From Falsirhodobacter xinxiangensis (GTDB taxonomy: Bacteria; Pseudomonadota; Alphaproteobacteria; Rhodobacterales; Rhodobacteraceae): a DNA stretch of 64,000 bases. The notes beneath the pieces are model-generated. The model had not been told where the DNA came from, did no database searches, and saw nothing but the letters and a program-made list of their open reading frames with translations. Every line of letters begins with the position of its first letter. Position 1 is the first letter of the stretch. The stretch is from contig NZ_SMYN01000016.1 in assembly GCF_004959935.1 (NCBI RefSeq), forward strand, positions 1-64,000. Reading direction: 5' to 3'. This document shows, piece after piece, positions 61,604 to 64,000 of this stretch. A program made the translations under genes and the position numbers.

Positions 61604-62344
61604 TCAGAGTTTCCGCACCCAGATGTTGCGGAAGCTGACCTCGGAATCGTGGTCCTGCAGATAGATCGGGGCGCAGTCGTGAACGGGATAGGACGGCGCG
61701 CCGATATATTCGGTCTTGCCCGACAGCACGACGTCATCCTGCACCAGAACGCCATTGTGCAGCACCGTCACGCGCGCGGGGCTTTCCAGCCCGCCGCCTT
61801 CGGAAAAGCGCGGCGATTTCCAGATGATGTCGTATTCCTGCCATTCGCCGGGCGCGCGCGATGCGTTTACCAGCGGGATCGCCTGCTTGTAGATCGACGC
61901 CGCCTGACCGTTGGGATAGGTCGGGTTGTCGGAGCTGTCGAGCACCTGGATCTCGTAAATCTCGTGCAGGAAGACGCCGCTGTTACCGCGATCCTGGCTG
62001 TCGAACCCTTCGATATCGGTCGGGCTGCGCCATTCGACGTGAAGCTGCACGTCACAAAAGCTTTCCTTGGTGCGGATGCCCTTGGACCCCGACACGACGG
62101 TCATCGCGCCATCGGCCACGGTCCACGGCGCCTCGCCGCCCTCCTCGGCCTCCCATGCGTCAAGCGAGGTGCCGTCGAACAGCACGATGGCATCGGACGG
62201 GGCCGCGCCCTCGGGGGTGGCGACGGTGGCGGGGACGGGCTCCCACACTTCGGTCTTGGCCGCTTCGCGCTGGCGTTCGGTCTGGTCCTGCGCGAAGGCA
62301 GGGACGGCCAGCAGGCAGGCCGCGATGGTCAATGCGTGTTTCAT
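61604..62344 (-). CDS. Secreted DUF1080 protein, 3-keto-glycoside hydrolase family
   Basis: The 246-residue protein has a signal peptide (MKHALTIAACLLAVPAFAQD) and a concanavalin-like DUF1080 domain: IVLFDGTSLDAWEAE, WTVADGAMTVVSGSKGIRTK, FCDVQLHVEWR, NSGVFLHEIYEIQVLDS and FRNIWVRKL at the end. DUF1080 members include enzymes that hydrolyse 3-keto-disaccharides or 3-keto-glycosides. Here it would act in the periplasm on products of the adjacent dehydrogenase. It is the last gene of the minus-strand group, 51 bases after the small subunit gene. Confidence 0.9.
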   Translation of the reverse strand: MKHALTIAACLLAVPAFAQDQTERQREAAKTEVWEPVPATVATPEGAAPSDAIVLFDGTSLDAWEAEEGGEAPWTVADGAMTVVSGSKGIRTKESFCDVQLHVEWRSPTDIEGFDSQDRGNSGVFLHEIYEIQVLDSSDNPTYPNGQAASIYKQAIPLVNASRAPGEWQEYDIIWKSPRFSEGGGLESPARVTVLHNGVLVQDDVVLSGKTEYIGAPSYPVHDCAPIYLQDHDSEVSFRNIWVRKL

Positions 62345-62394
62345 CTTTCCTCCCAGAAAAAAGCCGGCGCGGGGGGACGCGCCGGCGAATGGTT

Positions 62395-62958
62395 TCAGGT
62401 CGCCCAGGCGGGGGTGCCCTGCTCGTAGGGCAGCTCGCCGTCATAGCGGCCCGGCACGGCGACATAGCGCAGCACCTTGGTCGCCCCGACTTCCGAAGTG
62501 AAGAAGCTGAACAGGGTCAGCTGCTTCATCATCGTGAAGTAATGCGCCTTGGTCTGGCCGGACGATTGCCCGTCCAGTGCAACGCGGCCCGCTTGCTCCT
62601 TCGCCTCGGCGTCCAGCGCGATCAGCATTTCCTTGCGCGCCTCGGGCGTCAGCGCCATGAAGTCGCCATCCGCATCCAGCGCGGCCAGCCCTTCGCGGAA
62701 GATCGCCTGTTCCTCGGGGGAATAGCAGTCGGTCACGAACTGGGCCATGAACAGGCCGACGCCCGCCTCTTTCGCACCGGGGGTCGAGGTTTGCGGGATG
62801 ATCGTCTCCGCCAGCTCGTCCAGTTTCGCGACATCGGCTTCGGTGAAGTCGTTCGCGGGTTCCTGCAGCGGCACCTTGCCATAGGCAAAGGCCGCGCCGC
62901 CGATCATCGACATGCCGGTGGCGGCTGCGATCATTTTCAGAAGGTCGCGACGTTCCAT
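62395..62958 (-). CDS. Small subunit of a GMC dehydrogenase (gluconate 2-dehydrogenase subunit 3 family)
   Basis: The 187-residue protein begins with a twin-arginine-like signal (MERRDLLKMIAAATGMSMIGG) followed by the gluconate 2-dehydrogenase subunit 3 pattern: DVAKLDELAETIIPQTSTPGAKEAGVG, LTPEARKEMLIALDAEA, and the C-terminal HYFTMMKQLTLFSFFTSEVG. In glucoside 3-dehydrogenase and FAD glucose dehydrogenase this Tat-exported subunit carries the large flavin subunit across the membrane. Its ATG overlaps the large-subunit stop (TGATG), giving coupled translation. Confidence 0.9.
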   Translation of the reverse strand: MERRDLLKMIAAATGMSMIGGAAFAYGKVPLQEPANDFTEADVAKLDELAETIIPQTSTPGAKEAGVGLFMAQFVTDCYSPEEQAIFREGLAALDADGDFMALTPEARKEMLIALDAEAKEQAGRVALDGQSSGQTKAHYFTMMKQLTLFSFFTSEVGATKVLRYVAVPGRYDGELPYEQGTPAWAT

Positions 62959-64000
62959 CAGATGTCTCCTGCCTTGAGTGCGCGCACCGCATGGTCCGCC
63001 GCCCGCGCCGTCAGCGCCATATAGGTCAGCGACGGGTTGACACAGGCCGCCGAGGTCATCGCAGCCCCATCGGTCACATAGACGTTCGGCGCGTCCCAGA
63101 CCTGGTTGTGCTGGTTGAGGACCGAGGTCTTGGGATCACGGCCCATGCGTGCCGTGCCCATTTCGTGGATGCCCATGCCGGGGGCATAGTCGTTGTTGTT
63201 GATCCTGACGTTCTTGACGCCTGCCGCCTCCAGCATCTCGGCTGCGTCGGCGCCCATGTCCTTGCGCATGGCAAGTTCATTCTCGCGGATCGACACGTCC
63301 ATCGCCAGAACCGGCAGACCCCATTTGTCGGTCTTGGTCGGGTCAAGGCTGATGGTGTTGTCGTGATAGGGCAGCATCTCGCCAAAGCCGGTCATGCCGA
63401 TGGTCCAGTCGCCCGGCACGGTCAGCGCGTCCTTCAGGTCGGCGCCGATGTTCAGCTCGGCAATCTCGCGCGACCAGCCGGTGCGGCTTGCGGACCCCTG
63501 ATAGCCGAAGCCGCGGGTATAGTCGCGGGTATCGTTGCCGACGTTGCGGAAACGCGGGATATAGAAACCGCAGGGGCGGCGACCGAAATAGTATTTGTCG
63601 TCATAGCCTTCGACCGTGCCGGACGCGCCGACGCGGAAATGGTGGTCCATGACGTTGTGGCCCAGCTCGCCCGAGGACGATCCAAGGCCGCCTTCCCACA
63701 CATCGGTGGCCGAGTTCATCAGCACCCAGGTGGAGTTGAAGGCCGATGCGTTCAGGAAGATGACATTGGCCGTGAACTCATAGGTCTGGCCGTTTTCGGC
63801 GTCGATGATCTCGACCCCGCGGGCGCGTTTGCGGTCCTTGTCATACAGCACTTCCTTCACGATCGAGAAGGGGCGCAGCGTCAGGTTGCCGGTCGCCATC
63901 GCGGCGGGCAGGGTGGCCGACTGGGTCGAAAAATACGCGCCATAGGGACAGCCCAGAACGCATTTGTTGCGATACTGGCAAGCCACGCGCTTCTGTTCCG
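62958..64000 (-). CDS. GMC-family FAD-dependent sugar dehydrogenase, large subunit (5' end outside the window)
   Basis: The C-terminal 347 residues of a GMC oxidoreductase are visible. The first visible part has cysteines in ACQYRNKCVLGCPYG, a region that binds an iron-sulfur cluster in FAD-glucose dehydrogenase large subunits. The C-terminal catalytic domain has GIHEMGTARMGRDP with the catalytic His and CVNPSLTYMALTARAADH with the partner Asn. The N-terminal FAD motif lies beyond the window. With the small Tat subunit, cytochrome c and DUF1080, it is most like glucoside 3-dehydrogenase. Substrate specificity is inferred. Confidence 0.88.
   Translation of the reverse strand, partial: EQKRVACQYRNKCVLGCPYGAYFSTQSATLPAAMATGNLTLRPFSIVKEVLYDKDRKRARGVEIIDAENGQTYEFTANVIFLNASAFNSTWVLMNSATDVWEGGLGSSSGELGHNVMDHHFRVGASGTVEGYDDKYYFGRRPCGFYIPRFRNVGNDTRDYTRGFGYQGSASRTGWSREIAELNIGADLKDALTVPGDWTIGMTGFGEMLPYHDNTISLDPTKTDKWGLPVLAMDVSIRENELAMRKDMGADAAEMLEAAGVKNVRINNNDYAPGMGIHEMGTARMGRDPKTSVLNQHNQVWDAPNVYVTDGAAMTSAACVNPSLTYMALTARAADHAVRALKAGDI

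Noticed and set aside
1-64000. tRNA, rRNA, CRISPR array, prophage, integrase or attachment site
   Set aside because: None was recognised when reading both strands. A tRNAscan, Infernal or CRISPR search would be decisive and was not possible here.

Overview
The window looks like a high-GC alphaproteobacterium of the order Rhodobacterales, most likely Paracoccus or a close relative. This rests on gene content and order (soxBDAG-glyA-sdaA with a GlxA-type regulator, a glpSTPQUV-type polyol ABC operon, queC-queD-queE, ChoX-like binding protein, DUF982 protein) and on tight operons with ATGA or TGATG junctions. No rRNA, tRNA, CRISPR array, integrase or complete insertion sequence was seen. The only mobile-element trace is a decayed IS3-family transposase tail near 6.2-6.4 kb.

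Left part (0-8.5 kb): a solute-transport area on the minus strand with an nhaA antiporter gene interrupted by an in-frame stop, an AGCS alanine/glycine symporter and a BCCT transporter. On the plus strand follows a badly damaged atoE-type short-chain fatty acid transporter that runs into the IS3 remnant. A nucleosidase and a GlxA/AraC regulator (GbdR-like) lead into 8.6-16.3 kb, a complete sarcosine oxidase operon soxB-soxD-soxA-soxG followed by glyA and sdaA. Together these would convert sarcosine to glycine, then serine, then pyruvate. An MFS gene with a frameshift closes the run.

17.6-23.4 kb holds the enzyme classes of hydroxyproline or hydroxyproline-betaine catabolism: FAD amine/D-amino-acid oxidoreductase, aldehyde dehydrogenase, DapA-family lyase, betaine ABC permease and 4-hydroxyproline epimerase. 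It is visibly decaying. The lyase and the permease have each lost their 5' part at one common junction near 21.82 kb, and the epimerase has glycine in place of its second catalytic cysteine. 23.5-31 kb carries a deacetylase/glycosyltransferase pair, an EmrAB-type efflux pump with a divergent TetR gene and paired palindromic operators, an SDR/HxlR divergent pair and an FkbM methyltransferase.

31-41 kb is a polyol module: GntR/UTRA regulator and GlpD-like dehydrogenase on one strand, and FGGY kinase plus a GlpSTPQUV-type ABC importer on the other, with nested inverted repeats between them. 41-46 kb continues with a ThDP enzyme, a persulfide-dioxygenase-like metallo-hydrolase, an Lrp regulator and a cysteine-desulfurase-like PLP enzyme, a combination I cannot assign to a named pathway. 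46-50 kb is a PaoABC-like molybdenum hydroxylase with its MocA-like cofactor cytidylyltransferase. 50-52 kb is queE-queD-queC (preQ0 synthesis).

52-56 kb has a likely PlcP/Agt membrane-lipid remodelling pair with a DedA protein and a second glycosyltransferase. 56-59 kb is a second EmrAB-type pump with a MarR regulator and a clear operator. 59.3-60.2 kb is a choline/betaine binding protein. From 60.3 kb to the window end lies a predicted periplasmic sugar-oxidation set: secreted TIM-barrel isomerase/lyase, cytochrome c, DUF1080 (3-keto-glycoside hydrolase family), Tat-type small subunit and a GMC dehydrogenase cut by the window edge. Tandem LacI-type operators precede it. All assignments come from reading the translated sequence; no database search was run.
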